Assembly: GCA_019745365.1 (NCBI GenBank)
Contig: JAIETI010000112.1
Coordinates: forward strand, 1-36,807
Reading direction: 5' to 3'
Origin: Gemmatimonadaceae bacterium
Lineage (GTDB): Bacteria > Gemmatimonadota > Gemmatimonadetes > Gemmatimonadales > Gemmatimonadaceae
DNA: 36,807 nucleotides
Positions 24,928 through 32,633 of the stretch are shown piece after piece. Both the position numbers and the translations under genes were made by a program. Below the pieces are notes generated by a model, which was not told where the DNA came from, did not search any database, and saw only the letters and a list, made by a program, of their open reading frames with translations. How positions within the stretch are numbered: the first letter of the stretch is position 1; each line of letters opens with the position of its first letter.

Positions 24928-26715
24928 TCAGGGGACCTGGGCGCCGCGCTGCAACTGCGTGAGCCGCGCGTAGAGCCCGTCCAGCGCCAGCAACTCCCGG
25001 TGGGTGCCCCGTTCCCGCACCTCGCCGTGGTGCATCAGGAGGATCTGCGCCGCGTCCACGACCGTGCTGAGCCGGTGCGCCACCGCGATCGTCGTCCGCC
25101 CCGCCCGCAGCGTGCCAAGCGCGGCCTGGATCTCCGCCTCGATGGTGCTGTCGACCGCGCTGGTGGCCTCATCCAAGAGCAGCAAGGGAGGGTCCGCGGC
25201 GACGGCCCTCGCGAAGGAAAGCAGTTGACGCTCCCCGACGCTGACCGTCGCGCCGCGCTCGCCAAGGACATGAGCGTAGCCGCCGGGCAACCGCGCGATC
25301 ACCCGGTCCGCGCCGACCGCGCGGGCCGCCGCCTCGACCTCGACCGCCGTCCGCTCGCTCGCCAGCCGGATGTTGGCTGCGATGTCGTCCGCGAACAGGA
25401 AGATGTCCTGCTGCACGTACCCCACCTGCGCCCGGAGCACACTGAGGGGCAGCGTACGGATATCGACCCCGTCGAGCGTGATGCGCCCACGCTGGGGATC
25501 GTGGAAGCGCAGGAGCAGGTTGATGATCGTCGTCTTTCCCGCGCCGGTGTGCCCGACGATCGCCAGCGTCTCCCCCGACGCCGCGGCGAACGACACATCA
25601 CGCAGCACCCACACCGGGTCCGGCGCGGTCGCGTCGTAGCTGAACCAGACCCCTTCGAACGCCACGCGCACCCCGCCGCGCCGTGGTGGCAACGTCGCCG
25701 AACCGTCCACGATGGTGACCGGCGTATCGAGGAGCCCGAAGATCCGCTCACACGCCGCGACCGCCTGCTGGAGCGTGTTGTACTTGTCGGCGAGATCCTG
25801 CAGCGGCTGGAAGAAGCGCCGCGCGAGCTGAAGGAACGCGGCGACCGTCCCGACGGTCACCGTCCCGGCGTTCACGCGCCCGGCCGCACTCACCAGCAAC
25901 AATGCGAGCGCCACCGAGGTCAGCACCTCGATCGCCGGCAGGAAGAATGCGTAGAGTGTGACGCTCCTGAGCTGTGCCGCCAGATGCTCTTGGTTCCGCT
26001 CAGCGAACGCGTCGCGCTCGCGTCGCTCCTGCCCGAAGAGCTGCACGACGCGCATCCCGGTCAGCCGCTCTTGGAGGAACGCGTTCATCCGCGCCACCTT
26101 CCCGCGGATCTCGCGGAACGCCGCACGCACCCGCGACTGGAACGTCCGTGAGGCGAACGCGATCGCGGGGACGACCGCGAAGGTGGCGAGCGCGAGCCGC
26201 CAATCCACCGCGAGCATCAGCGCCGCGATCAACGTCACCGTGAAGAGGTCGCCGAGCCCCGCGACGACGCCCGCCGTGAACAGCTCATTGAGCGACTCGA
26301 CATCACTCGTCACCCGCGTCACGATGCGCCCGACCGGCGTGCGGTCGAACCAGGCGATGTCGAGCCGCTGCACATGCGCGAAGAGGTCGCGACGCAGGGC
26401 GTGCATCACACGCTGACCCAGACGCGCGGTGAGGATCGACTCGCCCCATCCGCACGCGAACTGCACCAACAGCGCGCCGATTAGGAGGAGCGCGTCGCGT
26501 TGCACCCGGCCGATCGCGCCGGCCGGCACCGCGACGTCGACCACGTCCCGCGTGAGCATCGGCCCCGCGAGTTGTAGTGCTCCCTCGGCGAGGAGCAGCG
26601 CCGTCGCCGCGAGCGCGAGACCGAGGTGCGGACGGACGTAGGGGGCGAGCCGACGGAGGTAGCGCGTCTCCACGCCACGTGGCGGGGCGTCGTCAGTCTC
26701 CACGGGCGCGGTCAC
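24928..26715 (-). CDS. ABC exporter, fused membrane and ATPase domains
   Basis: The protein from GTG 26715 has 595 residues. Residues 1-330 contain about six membrane helices of the ABC-exporter type, including LDIAWFDRTPVGRIVTRVTS with the conserved FDR..G..V.R...D coupling pattern. The ATPase domain (about 350-590) has Walker A GHTGAGKTT, the Q-loop GYVQQDIFLFADDI, signature VSVGERQLLSFARA (a variant of LSGGQ), Walker B LLLLDEATS and the switch histidine AVAHR. It is a half-transporter, so it acts as a dimer. Substrate unknown (lipid, peptide or drug). GTG 26715 is preferred over the upstream ATG at 26757 because TAGAAT ends 7 nt upstream; the ATG start would overlap the divergent uvrA promoter. 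Confidence 0.9.
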   Translation of the reverse strand: MTAPVETDDAPPRGVETRYLRRLAPYVRPHLGLALAATALLLAEGALQLAGPMLTRDVVDVAVPAGAIGRVQRDALLLIGALLVQFACGWGESILTARLGQRVMHALRRDLFAHVQRLDIAWFDRTPVGRIVTRVTSDVESLNELFTAGVVAGLGDLFTVTLIAALMLAVDWRLALATFAVVPAIAFASRTFQSRVRAAFREIRGKVARMNAFLQERLTGMRVVQLFGQERRERDAFAERNQEHLAAQLRSVTLYAFFLPAIEVLTSVALALLLVSAAGRVNAGTVTVGTVAAFLQLARRFFQPLQDLADKYNTLQQAVAACERIFGLLDTPVTIVDGSATLPPRRGGVRVAFEGVWFSYDATAPDPVWVLRDVSFAAASGETLAIVGHTGAGKTTIINLLLRFHDPQRGRITLDGVDIRTLPLSVLRAQVGYVQQDIFLFADDIAANIRLASERTAVEVEAAARAVGADRVIARLPGGYAHVLGERGATVSVGERQLLSFARAVAADPPLLLLDEATSAVDSTIEAEIQAALGTLRAGRTTIAVAHRLSTVVDAAQILLMHHGEVRERGTHRELLALDGLYARLTQLQRGAQVP

Positions 26716-26722
26716 AGTGGGG

Positions 26723-26728
26723 ATTCTA
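26723..26728 (-). promoter_or_regulatory. Extended -10-like TGTTAGAAT for the ABC exporter
   Basis: Minus strand TGTTAGAAT is an extended -10 that ends 7 nt before GTG 26715, implying a leaderless mRNA. Its sequence overlaps the upstream part of the divergent uvrA promoter, so the two may interfere. Confidence 0.5.
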
Positions 26729-26747
26729 ACATCTCCGCGCACCGATG

Positions 26748-26753
26748 TAGCTT
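26748..26753 (+). promoter_or_regulatory. -10-like TAGCTT for uvrA
   Basis: TAGCTT ends 6 nt before the uvrA GTG, implying a leaderless transcript. A poor -35 (TTCTAA at 26724-26729) overlaps the divergent -10. No LexA-like box was noticed in the 44-bp intergenic region. Confidence 0.45.
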
Positions 26754-26759
26754 CCACGG

Positions 26760-29603
26760 GTGTCCGATCGGCTCATCGTCCGCCGCGCGCGGCAGCACAA
26801 CCTGCAGGGGATCGACCTCGACCTGCCGCGGCGCGCGATCACCGTCATCACCGGTCCGTCGGGCTCCGGGAAGTCGTCGCTCGCGTTCGACACGATCTAC
26901 GCCGAAGGGCAGCGCCGCTATGTCGAATCGCTGAGCGCGTACGCGCGCCAGTTCCTCGAGCGCATGCCGAAGCCCGACGTCGATCTCATCGAGGGGCTCT
27001 CTCCCGCCGTCGCGATCGAACAGTCGGAGCCCTCGAAGAGCTCACGGTCGACGGTGGGGACCGCCACGGAGATCGCGGACTACCTGCGTCTCCTCTGGGC
27101 GCGCGCGGGGCGCACGATCTGCCCGTTGTGCGGCCGTGAGCTGCGCCCCGACACCCCCGCGAGCGCGACCGATGCGGTGCTCTCGCATCCCGCAGGCGCG
27201 CGCGTGATGATCGGGTTCGTACTCCATGCGTCGGAGAAGATCACGCACGCGACGCTCGTCGATGCGCTCCGCGCGAAGGGATTCGTACGACTCCTCGTTG
27301 ACGGCACGATGCTCCATCTCGATGAGCTCCCGCCCAAGCTCGACCTCGCTCGCGCGACGGAGCGCGTGGTCATCGTCGATCGCCTGAGCGTCGATCCCGC
27401 GACGCGCACCCGGTTCGACGACGCCTTCCACCTCGCGTTCACCGAGGGCGAAGGCGATGCGGTCGCGCTCTTTCCTGACACGGACACGCGCCTCCGTTTC
27501 ACCACGCGCTTCGAGTGCCCCAACGACGGCCACCGGGCGCCCGTCCCGTCGCCGCAACTCTTCTCGTTCAACAATCCGCAGGGCGCGTGCAGCACCTGCA
27601 ACGGCTTCGGCGCCACGCTTGAGTACGATGAGTCGCTCATCGTCCCCTACCCCGAGCGCACGCTGGCCGGCGGTGCGGTCCACCCCTGGACGATGCCGCG
27701 CTACGAGAACAAGCGCCGCGCGCTCGCGGAGCACTGCCGCGCGCAGGGGATCCCCCTCGACGTCCCGTGGCAGCGGCTCTCCGCCGCGCAGCGCGCGCTC
27801 ATCCTCCGCGGCAAGGCGAAGGGGTTCACGGGGATCGTCACCCACCTCGTCTCGCTCGAGGAGAAGAAGTACAAGCAGTACATCCGCGTTTTCCTCCGAC
27901 AGTACCAGCTCGCGGTGGAGTGCCACAGCTGCGGCGGGTCCCGCCTCACCGCCGCGGCGCGCGACGTCCGTGTGGGAGGCGAACGGATCACCACCGTGAC
28001 CGCGTGGCCTGTCGATCAGCTGCGCGACTGGATCGACGCGCTCGCGCTCACGCCAAATGAGATGGCGATCGCGACCCACGTGCTGCACGAAGCCCGCGCG
28101 CGACTGCGCTTCCTGTGCGACGTCGGGCTCACGTACCTCACGCTCGACCGCCCCACCCGCACGCTCTCCGGCGGCGAAGCGCAGCGCATCACGCTCGCCA
28201 ACGCCCTCGGCGCACAGCTCGTGGACACGCTCTACGTGCTCGACGAGCCGAGCATCGGCCTCCATCCGCGCGACCTCGATCGCCTGATCGACATCGTGCG
28301 ACGACTCCGCGATGGCGGGAACACCGTGCTGATCGTTGAGCACGACCTTGAGGCGATCCGCGCCGCCGATTGGATGGTGGAGCTCGGCCCGGGGAGCGGG
28401 TCGAATGGCGGGCACGTGGTGTTCAGCGGTCCGCGCGACCGATTCCACGAGAGCCCGCTCACGGGCGGTTTCCTCTCCGGCGCGCGGAACATCGTCGTGC
28501 CCGCCGAACGCCGCGCACCGACGCAGTGGATCACCCTCACCGGCGCCCGCGAGCACAACCTGCGCGGTGTGGACATCCGCGTGCCGCTCGGCGCACTCAC
28601 CTGCGTCACGGGCGTGAGCGGGAGCGGGAAGAGCACGCTCGTGCACGACGTGCTGTACCGCGCGCTCGAGACGCGGCTCACCGGCGAGCACTCCGCGCGT
28701 CAGCATCTCGGCGAGCGCGTCGGGGCGTTCGACACGCTCACGGGTGCGGAGTCGATCCAGCGCGTGGTGCTTGTCGATCAGGAGCCCATCGGCCGCACCC
28801 CGCGCTCGAATCCGGTGACGTACGTGAAGGCGTACGACGAGATCCGCAAGCTCTTCGCGGACACACCACTCGCACGACAGCGCCGACTCACCCCGGGGCA
28901 CTTCAGCTTCAACGTCGCCGGCGGACGCTGTGAGACCTGCGAAGGGGCCGGTGCGATCGGCGTGGAGATGGTGTTCATGGCCGACGTGTTCGTCCCCTGT
29001 GACAGCTGCGGAGGTCAGCGCTTCAAGCCCACCGTGCTCGAGGTGACCTTCCGCGGGAAGAACATCATCGACGTGCTCGAGATGACGGTCGACGAAGCGA
29101 TCCGCTTCTTCCACCACGAAGAAAAGCTCGGGCAGGCGCTCTGGGAGATCCAACAGGTGGGGCTCGGCTATCTGCGGCTCGGCCAGAGCGCGACGACCCT
29201 CTCCGGCGGTGAGGCGCAGCGCCTCAAGATCGCGCGTGAGCTCGTGCTGGGCGCCAAGGGACTCGGCCGTGGTCTGTACGTGATGGACGAACCGACCACA
29301 GGGTTGCACCTTGAGGACATCCGGGCGCTGGCACAGGTGTTCGATCGCCTCGTCGACCAGGGCCACACCGTCCTCTTGATCGAGCACAACGTGGATGTCA
29401 TCAAGCTCGCCGACTGGGTGATCGATCTCGGGCCCGAAGGGGGCGCGGGCGGCGGAACGCTTGTCGCGATGGGGACGCCGGAGACGGTCGCGGCGGTCGA
29501 GGACTCACACACCGGACGTTGGTTGCGCCCGGTGCTTGGGCCGGTCGGCGCCGCGAAGTCGCGTCCGGCGCGAGCGCGAGCCCGGAGTGGCGCGCATGGG
29601 TGA
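26760..29603 (+). CDS. uvrA: Excinuclease ABC subunit A (UvrA)
   Basis: The 947-residue protein has the two ABC ATPase halves of UvrA: Walker A GPSGSGKSS near the N-terminus and GVSGSGKST in the second half, signatures RTLSGGEAQRITLA and TTLSGGEAQRLKIA, and Walker B LDEPSIGLHPRD and MDEPTTGLHLED. The second zinc finger (CETC and CDSC) is intact. In the first zinc module the usual CxxC is C-P-N-D: Cys253, Asp256, Cys277, Cys280, with His258 after Asp256. UvrA finds DNA lesions with UvrB in nucleotide excision repair. The start is GTG 26760 with a -10 box 6 nt before. The gene overlaps the following methyltransferase-like gene by 8 nt. Confidence 0.97.
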   Translation: MSDRLIVRRARQHNLQGIDLDLPRRAITVITGPSGSGKSSLAFDTIYAEGQRRYVESLSAYARQFLERMPKPDVDLIEGLSPAVAIEQSEPSKSSRSTVGTATEIADYLRLLWARAGRTICPLCGRELRPDTPASATDAVLSHPAGARVMIGFVLHASEKITHATLVDALRAKGFVRLLVDGTMLHLDELPPKLDLARATERVVIVDRLSVDPATRTRFDDAFHLAFTEGEGDAVALFPDTDTRLRFTTRFECPNDGHRAPVPSPQLFSFNNPQGACSTCNGFGATLEYDESLIVPYPERTLAGGAVHPWTMPRYENKRRALAEHCRAQGIPLDVPWQRLSAAQRALILRGKAKGFTGIVTHLVSLEEKKYKQYIRVFLRQYQLAVECHSCGGSRLTAAARDVRVGGERITTVTAWPVDQLRDWIDALALTPNEMAIATHVLHEARARLRFLCDVGLTYLTLDRPTRTLSGGEAQRITLANALGAQLVDTLYVLDEPSIGLHPRDLDRLIDIVRRLRDGGNTVLIVEHDLEAIRAADWMVELGPGSGSNGGHVVFSGPRDRFHESPLTGGFLSGARNIVVPAERRAPTQWITLTGAREHNLRGVDIRVPLGALTCVTGVSGSGKSTLVHDVLYRALETRLTGEHSARQHLGERVGAFDTLTGAESIQRVVLVDQEPIGRTPRSNPVTYVKAYDEIRKLFADTPLARQRRLTPGHFSFNVAGGRCETCEGAGAIGVEMVFMADVFVPCDSCGGQRFKPTVLEVTFRGKNIIDVLEMTVDEAIRFFHHEEKLGQALWEIQQVGLGYLRLGQSATTLSGGEAQRLKIARELVLGAKGLGRGLYVMDEPTTGLHLEDIRALAQVFDRLVDQGHTVLLIEHNVDVIKLADWVIDLGPEGGAGGGTLVAMGTPETVAAVEDSHTGRWLRPVLGPVGAAKSRPARARARSGAHG

Positions 29604-30315
29604 GTGGCGCCGGCGGGTGAACCGACTCCTCCGCTCCCGCCTCTGGCGGTCGCGCGGAGGCACCGTGTGGAGTGGCCCCTTTGCGGGACTCCCGGTGTCC
29701 GAGGACGCCGTCCTCTGCGCGCTGCTGGGGACCTACGAGCTCGAGATCCATCCGTGGTTCGTCGATGAGATCAGCCGCGGCTTCGCGCGCGTGGTCGTCG
29801 TCGGTGCGGCCGACGGCTACGAGGTGGCCGGCTTCCTCCGGTGTGTGCCGGGTGCCGACGCTGTCGCGTTCGAAGCCGACCCCGACATGCAGAAGCGTCT
29901 GAGCGACATGGTGACGCGCAGCGGCCTCGGCACGCGCGTGCGCGTCGAGGGGTTCGCCACGGCCGAGGCGCTCGCGCGTGCGACCGCCGATGTCGAGGGG
30001 CGGGTGCTGGTCCTGATCGACGTGGACGGCGGCGAAGACACGCTGACCGGGGTCGACGCCTTCGCCGCCCTCGAACACGCGACGGTGATCATCGAGACGC
30101 ACGACATCTTCGTCCCGGGCATCCACGCCGCCGTGCGCGGAAACCTCGCGGCCTCGCATCTCTTGGAGGAGGTCACGTCGCGGCCGCGCACCATCGCCGA
30201 CCTCCCGAGCGGTGCGTTCCCGCTCCTGCGCCACCTGATCCCTGGACCGCTCGCGCACGCGCTGGATGAGCGGCGGCCGGGGCCGCAGCGGTGGATCAGG
30301 GCGCGACCGCGATAG
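29596..30315 (+). CDS. FkbM-like SAM methyltransferase (paralogue 2)
   Basis: The 239-residue protein (MGEWRRRVNRLLRSRLWRSR) has a motif I-like VVVVGAADG (66-74), strand 2 end VAFEADPD (Glu93) and DVDGGE (142-147). Near residue 45 GTYELEIHPWFV matches GTYEREVFPWIA of the protein at 21693-22550, and the C-terminus GPQRWIRARPR matches PPQSWLRAVPRG. It lacks the first 50 residues of paralogue 1. The core is that of a class I methyltransferase, possibly FkbM-like. It starts at an ATG 8 nt inside the end of uvrA. The substrate is not known. A role in DNA repair is only suggested by location. Confidence 0.7.
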   Translation: MGEWRRRVNRLLRSRLWRSRGGTVWSGPFAGLPVSEDAVLCALLGTYELEIHPWFVDEISRGFARVVVVGAADGYEVAGFLRCVPGADAVAFEADPDMQKRLSDMVTRSGLGTRVRVEGFATAEALARATADVEGRVLVLIDVDGGEDTLTGVDAFAALEHATVIIETHDIFVPGIHAAVRGNLAASHLLEEVTSRPRTIADLPSGAFPLLRHLIPGPLAHALDERRPGPQRWIRARPR

Positions 30316-30328
30316 CTGCGGCGACCGC

Positions 30329-30356
30329 TTGACCCCACTCCGGGAGCGGCTAACTT
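30329..30356 (+). promoter_or_regulatory. Promoter for tRNA-Asn
   Basis: TTGACC (30329-30334), a 16-nt spacer and TAACTT (30351-30356) form a sigma70-type promoter 11 nt before the mature tRNA. This is the best promoter in the window and supports reading TANCTT as this genome's -10. Confidence 0.65.
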
Positions 30357-30367
30357 TCACTAGCTAT

Positions 30368-30440
30368 TCCCGAGTAGCTCAGGTGGTAGAGCAGGTGACT
30401 GTTAATCACCCTGTCGGGGGTTCGAGTCCCTCCTCGGGAG
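30368..30440 (+). tRNA. tRNA-Asn (anticodon GTT)
   Basis: A 73-nt cloverleaf folds completely. The acceptor stem TCCCGAG pairs with CTCGGGA, the D stem is GCTC/GAGC, the anticodon stem is GGTGA/TCACC with loop CTGTTAA (anticodon GTT), and the T stem GGGGG/CCCTC encloses TTCGAGT. The discriminator base is G and the CCA end is not encoded. It has its own promoter and a strong terminator. Confidence 0.96.
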
Positions 30441-30451
30441 CTGTCCGCAGA

Positions 30452-30485
30452 CAGAACGGGCGCCGCATCCGCGGCGCCCGTTCTG
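30452..30485 (+). terminator. Perfect 15-bp hairpin terminator after tRNA-Asn
   Basis: CAGAACGGGCGCCGC and GCGGCGCCCGTTCTG pair perfectly around the loop ATCC. The plus strand continues GCGTTCTAC, a weak T-containing tail. The hairpin ends 5 bp from the stop of the convergent DsbA-like gene, so it can end transcription from both directions. Confidence 0.8.
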
Positions 30486-30489
30486 CGTT

Positions 30490-31056
30490 CTACCCCATCC
30501 AGCCGCGCAGCTCGGCGACCGGGACCAGGTTCCAGATGATCTTCCCGTCGTCGCGCACCAGCCGCGGGACGCCCCCGAGCCGGGCGAGCGTCCACTCACG
30601 CTCCCACGCGCGGGCATCCGACCGCCCTTCGTACGAGGCGAGGTCGACGAAGCCCGGGATCCCAACCTCCTCAGCGAGTCGGACGATCGTCGCGGGATCA
30701 CCGATGTCCTCGTCGTGTTCCCAGTACGCTGTGGAGAGCGCATCCCGCAGCTGCGCGCCCCGCCCCGGGTGCACTCGTCCGACGGAGGCGATCGCTGCGA
30801 TTGCCGCCCCCGTGTTGGGCTTTCGCGAGGGGATGCGGAACGGCACCTCCGGCGCGATCCGCGAGACGTCCTCCACCTCATCGTCCAACGCGCGCTTCTG
30901 CCGTCGGTCGGCGACCCGCGTCGGCGTCGCGACCGCCGGGTCGTGTTGTACCCCACGCCAACTGACGCGCGCCAACACGCCGAGTGCACGCAATCGGGCG
31001 AGCATCGCGTGCGAGGCGGCGGAGGTCAGATCGGCATAGAGGACGGCGTGCGCCAG
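30490..31056 (-). CDS. DsbA-fold thioredoxin-like protein lacking CxxC
   Basis: In the frame that ends at 30490 the protein reads LAHAVLYADLTSAASHAMLA at its N-terminus and GGVPRLVRDDGKIIWNLVPV near the C-terminus, with YWEHDEDIGDPATIVRLAEE between. This is the DsbA/2-hydroxychromene isomerase fold: strand 1 VLYADLTSAAS, a helical insertion, and the cis-Pro GVP before strand 3. No CxxC is present (TSAAS instead), so it is not a disulfide oxidase of the usual type. Between the stop of icd and the conserved strand there is no ATG, GTG or TTG; a CTG at 31056 gives the full fold (188 residues), while the first standard start, ATG 31005 (171 residues), would remove strand 1. The gene lies immediately after icd. 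Confidence 0.65.
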   Translation of the reverse strand: MAHAVLYADLTSAASHAMLARLRALGVLARVSWRGVQHDPAVATPTRVADRRQKRALDDEVEDVSRIAPEVPFRIPSRKPNTGAAIAAIASVGRVHPGRGAQLRDALSTAYWEHDEDIGDPATIVRLAEEVGIPGFVDLASYEGRSDARAWEREWTLARLGGVPRLVRDDGKIIWNLVPVAELRGWMG

Positions 31057-31059
31057 CGC

Positions 31060-32517
31060 TTACTGCCCTTGCCCGAGCGAGAACCCGCTCACGCCGTCGA
31101 AGGTGTAGAGGTGTTCGGTCTTCACGAAGTCGAAGTTCGCGTTCCCCACACGCATCAGCAAGCTCAGCACCTGCGAGAGCGCGAGCGGATGCGAGGCGTC
31201 GGTCGCGGTGAACCGGCAGCGCCAGTGATCGGTGCAGAAGGTCTCGGGAAGACCGTTCGGCCAAACCTTCACGCCACGATTGGAGATCATCGAGAGCGTG
31301 AGTCCGTCGCCATCGACGCGGCGGAGCTGCTCGCCGAGCGTCGACGCTGCACCACGCCAGTGGAGGAAGACGTCCACACCCACGAGCTCCTTCTTCGCGG
31401 GCTTCGTCGGCGTGATCCGCCCCGCCACCGCGATCGGCGCGCCGCCGGCGTACGCCACCGGCGCGAACTTCACCGGCTGCTTCCCCAGACGCTCGATGAC
31501 CGCATCGGCGAAGGCCGTCGTCCCGACCTTCAGCTCCGAGACCTTCTCGTGGTAGATGTCGCCGGTGTGCACGCCGTCCTCGAGCGTCGCGAGCCACGCG
31601 TTGTGGATCTTCTCCGCGACGTCGCCCTGCCCGATGTGCACGAGCATCATCACCGCTCCGAGGAGCAACCCGCTCGGATTGGCGATCCCCTTCCCCGAGA
31701 TGTCGGGCGCCGAGCCGTGCACCGCTTCGAACATCGCGCACTGATCGCCGATGTTCGCCGAGCCACCGAGCCCCACCGACCCCGTCACCTCGGCCGCGAT
31801 GTCCGAGATGATGTCGCCGTAGAGGTTGAGCGTCACGATCACATCGAAGTCCTCCGGACGCGTCGCGAGCCGCGCCGCGCCGATGTCGATGATCATGTGA
31901 TGCGTCTGGATCTCCGGGTACTCGACCTTCACCTCATCGAACACGCGATGGAAGAGTCCATCGGTGATCTTCATGATGTTGTCCTTCGTCATGCACGTGA
32001 CCTGCTTGCGCCCGTTCGCCCGGGCGTACTCGAAGGCGTAGCGGATGATCTTCTCGCACCCGGGCCGCGAGACAAGCTTGAGGCACTGATAGACCTCGTC
32101 CGACTGGCGATGCTCGATCCCGGCGTAGAGGTCCTCCTCGTTCTCACGCACGATCACGACATCCACGTTCGGATGCTTGGTGGCGACATACGGGTGGAAG
32201 CTCACGCAGGGGCGCACGTTCGCGTAGAGTCCGAGCGTCTTGCGCACGGTCACGTTCAGCGACTTGAACCCCCCGCCCTGCGGCGTCGTGATCGGCGACT
32301 TGAGGAACACCTTCGTCCGCCGCAGCGAATCCCACGACGCGGGCTCGATCCCCGCCGTCTGACCGCGCGCGTATACCTGCTCGCCGATCTCGATCACCTC
32401 GGGCGCGATGCGCGCGCCGGCAGCGGTCAGGATGCGGAGGGTGGCGTCCATGATCTCAGGGCCGATGCCGTCACCATAGGCGACGGTGATGGGGACTGCG
32501 GTTGGAGTCGACGACAT
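31060..32517 (-). CDS. icd: Isocitrate dehydrogenase, Thermus-type with C-terminal extension
   Basis: The 485-residue protein begins MSSTPTAVPITVAYGDGIGP (ATG 32517). Motifs include GGFKSLNVTVRKTLGLYANV with the substrate serine, VVIVRENEEDLYAGIEH, the metal region DVIVTLNLYGDIISDIAAEV and the coenzyme region EAVHGSAPDISGKGIANPSG. After about residue 330 it has an extra domain of about 140 residues (GVDVFLHWRGAASTL onward), as in Thermus thermophilus ICDH. It oxidises isocitrate to 2-oxoglutarate in the TCA cycle. NADP use is likely by family but not proven. Upstream ATG codons in frame would precede the normal GDGIGP strand by 70 residues, so they were not used. The leader holds a hairpin and an inverted repeat. 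Confidence 0.95.
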   Translation of the reverse strand: MSSTPTAVPITVAYGDGIGPEIMDATLRILTAAGARIAPEVIEIGEQVYARGQTAGIEPASWDSLRRTKVFLKSPITTPQGGGFKSLNVTVRKTLGLYANVRPCVSFHPYVATKHPNVDVVIVRENEEDLYAGIEHRQSDEVYQCLKLVSRPGCEKIIRYAFEYARANGRKQVTCMTKDNIMKITDGLFHRVFDEVKVEYPEIQTHHMIIDIGAARLATRPEDFDVIVTLNLYGDIISDIAAEVTGSVGLGGSANIGDQCAMFEAVHGSAPDISGKGIANPSGLLLGAVMMLVHIGQGDVAEKIHNAWLATLEDGVHTGDIYHEKVSELKVGTTAFADAVIERLGKQPVKFAPVAYAGGAPIAVAGRITPTKPAKKELVGVDVFLHWRGAASTLGEQLRRVDGDGLTLSMISNRGVKVWPNGLPETFCTDHWRCRFTATDASHPLALSQVLSLLMRVGNANFDFVKTEHLYTFDGVSGFSLGQGQ

Positions 32518-32550
32518 AGGGGAGCACGGGGTATGAGGGGATGCGCTCGA

Positions 32551-32576
32551 GGGCGCTCCGGATCTTGGGAGCGCCC
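32551..32576 (-). promoter_or_regulatory. Hairpin in the icd leader
   Basis: GGGCGCTCC and GGAGCGCCC form a perfect 9-bp stem with an 8-nt loop, 34 nt before the icd ATG on the minus strand. It would fold in the icd mRNA leader. No T tract follows, so it is not an ordinary terminator. Role unknown. Confidence 0.5.
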
Positions 32577-32577
32577 C

Positions 32578-32591
32578 CGATAAACTTATCG
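32578..32591 (-). promoter_or_regulatory. Inverted repeat CGATAA-AC-TTATCG overlapping a -10-like box of icd
   Basis: A perfect 6-bp inverted repeat with a 2-nt centre contains minus-strand TAAGTT (32583-32588), a -10-like box for icd. Its AT-richness stands out in this GC-rich DNA. It could be an operator or simply the promoter. No good -35 is visible. Confidence 0.4.
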
Positions 32592-32633
32592 CACGGGTCG
32601 CCGGTGCCCGGCGATCGCTGTCCGGCGACAGTC

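Noticed and set aside
27042-29387. Long minus-strand open frame (781 codons) inside uvrA
   Set aside because: The plus strand is an intact UvrA; the antisense product has no recognised domain.
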